64,000 nucleotides of DNA from Leptolyngbya sp. FACHB-321. GTDB lineage: Bacteria > Cyanobacteriota > Cyanobacteriia > Leptolyngbyales > Leptolyngbyaceae. The notes under the pieces are model-generated. The model was not told the DNA's origin and did not search any database. It worked only from the letters and a program-made list of their open reading frames with translations. This document shows positions 63,338-64,000 of this stretch, in pieces (positions within the stretch are counted from its first letter, which is position 1; each line of letters begins with the position of its first letter). The stretch covers positions 248,001 through 312,000 of the forward strand of contig NZ_JACJPI010000083.1 in NCBI RefSeq assembly GCF_014695975.1, in the 5' to 3' direction. Position numbers and translations under genes: made by a program.

Positions 63338-64000
63338 TCACTGAATAGGCAGCTTTAACCAGGTTGAAAGCTCGTATGCCAGCCAGTCCGCTTCTGGAAC
63401 GGTAAGCGGTGGATAACTCTTGAGTTCGTACTCTTGTGTGCCAGCCCAAAGAGCCAGATAGGGTTCAGCATTATTTTGGGCGCTTTCTGCCTTGCGGTAC
63501 TCCAATCGGCTGATTTGCTTTCGCGGCGCGGTCAGAGGTCTACCAGTTTGAAAACCCAGGCGCTTTTGAGAGAGAGAAATCTGCTGCTGATCAATATGAA
63601 GATGCGCTTGCCCCAAGAGTGAGGGCATGAAAATTTCTAAGTGAGTTGCATCTTGGGTCAGAGAAATTTTAGTCTCAGTGGGTTTTGCAATTGGTGCGAT
63701 CATTGGCGATCGTCGTCCGCCTTGTTCTAGAGCGGCTAGCGCTTCTTGTGCTGAGCGTACCCGTTGCTCCAGATTTGGATTGGTCAACCAGCCCAGCCAG
63801 TCTGCATAGGCTGGACTAAGGTTGGCAATTTTTTCAAAGTCAAGTTTCGTACCTTTATGCGGCAGACTCGATGGATGAGCACCAGCCAGCATCGCTGTCA
63901 AAGTTGCGCCCAAGCTGTAGAGGTCGGACGCTGGGATCGCCCGCCCACTGAACTGTTCGGGCGGCATATAACCATAGGTGCCAACCACCGTAAAAGCACT
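63338..64000 (-). CDS. Serine/threonine protein kinase (partial, N-terminus outside window)
   Basis: The frame is open through the right edge (221 codons). It starts inside the activation segment: 'FTVVGTYGYMPPEQFSGRAIPASDLYSLGATLTAML' carries the APE-like PPEQF and the D..S.G element of an Hanks-type kinase. It then has 'NPNLEQRVRSAQEALAALE' (subdomain XI, Arg). After the kinase core (to about residue 95 of the visible part) a ~110-residue C-terminal domain with 'LEYRKAESAQNNAEPYLALWAGTQEYEL' is beta-rich and unnamed. The ATP-binding half lies beyond the window. Substrate unknown. Confidence 0.88.
   Translation of the reverse strand, partial: SAFTVVGTYGYMPPEQFSGRAIPASDLYSLGATLTAMLAGAHPSSLPHKGTKLDFEKIANLSPAYADWLGWLTNPNLEQRVRSAQEALAALEQGGRRSPMIAPIAKPTETKISLTQDATHLEIFMPSLLGQAHLHIDQQQISLSQKRLGFQTGRPLTAPRKQISRLEYRKAESAQNNAEPYLALWAGTQEYELKSYPPLTVPEADWLAYELSTWLKLPIQ

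Overview
The window is a stretch of cyanobacterial chromosome. The evidence is the many GCGATCGC (HIP1) octamers in most genes, a 691-aa bacterial dynamin that appears collinear with Nostoc punctiforme BDLP1, a DUF2358 protein, a probable target site for the cyanobacterial sRNA Yfr1, and a cyanobacterial-type pyruvate kinase with a C-terminal PEP-utiliser domain. I cannot name the genus. No heterocyst-specific gene, rRNA, tRNA, CRISPR array, insertion sequence or prophage was seen.

Layout. 1-4 kb (minus): N-terminal 1328 residues of a TamB-like envelope protein. 4-6.6 kb: TonB-dependent outer-membrane receptor whose leader carries 21-bp repeats and a perfect 11-nt complement to the Yfr1 core. 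6.7-16.4 kb: housekeeping genes (clpP, HEAT-repeat protein, pyk, a phosphohexomutase, DoxX-like protein, dynamin, receiver-only response regulator). 16.5-17.4 kb: metallophosphoesterase.

17.4-40 kb is a Wzx/Wzy-type extracellular polysaccharide locus. On the minus strand are a kinase-less co-polymerase, a Wzc-type BY-kinase and a Wza-type export protein. Across a 1-kb AT-rich divergent region, the plus strand carries a flippase, a nitroreductase-family protein, a pyruvyl transferase, five GT2 and four GT4 glycosyltransferases, and a polytopic Wzy-like candidate. No initiating phosphoglycosyl transferase is present, so the first sugar must be loaded by an enzyme encoded elsewhere. About 10 kb of the locus (20.5-30.5 kb) has no intact HIP1 octamer, and the GT2 genes look like products of tandem duplication.

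40-64 kb: a 1680-residue secreted nuclease-like RTX protein, xseB, a propeller-transglutaminase protein, a small acidic protein, sucC/sucD, an ABC-2 exporter (ATPase plus a full and a half-length permease), a DUF790/Bax1-like protein, a GH13 amylase with a starch-binding domain, a TolC-family protein followed by an M23 endopeptidase and DUF2358, and the C-terminal part of a Ser/Thr kinase at the right edge.

The common theme is the envelope: TamB, TonB receptor, TolC, M23 peptidase, the polysaccharide export machine and an RTX exoprotein. The observations most worth testing are the Yfr1 site on the receptor leader, the mosaic build of the polysaccharide locus, the half-length ABC permease and the separation of the DUF790 gene from any XPB-like helicase.
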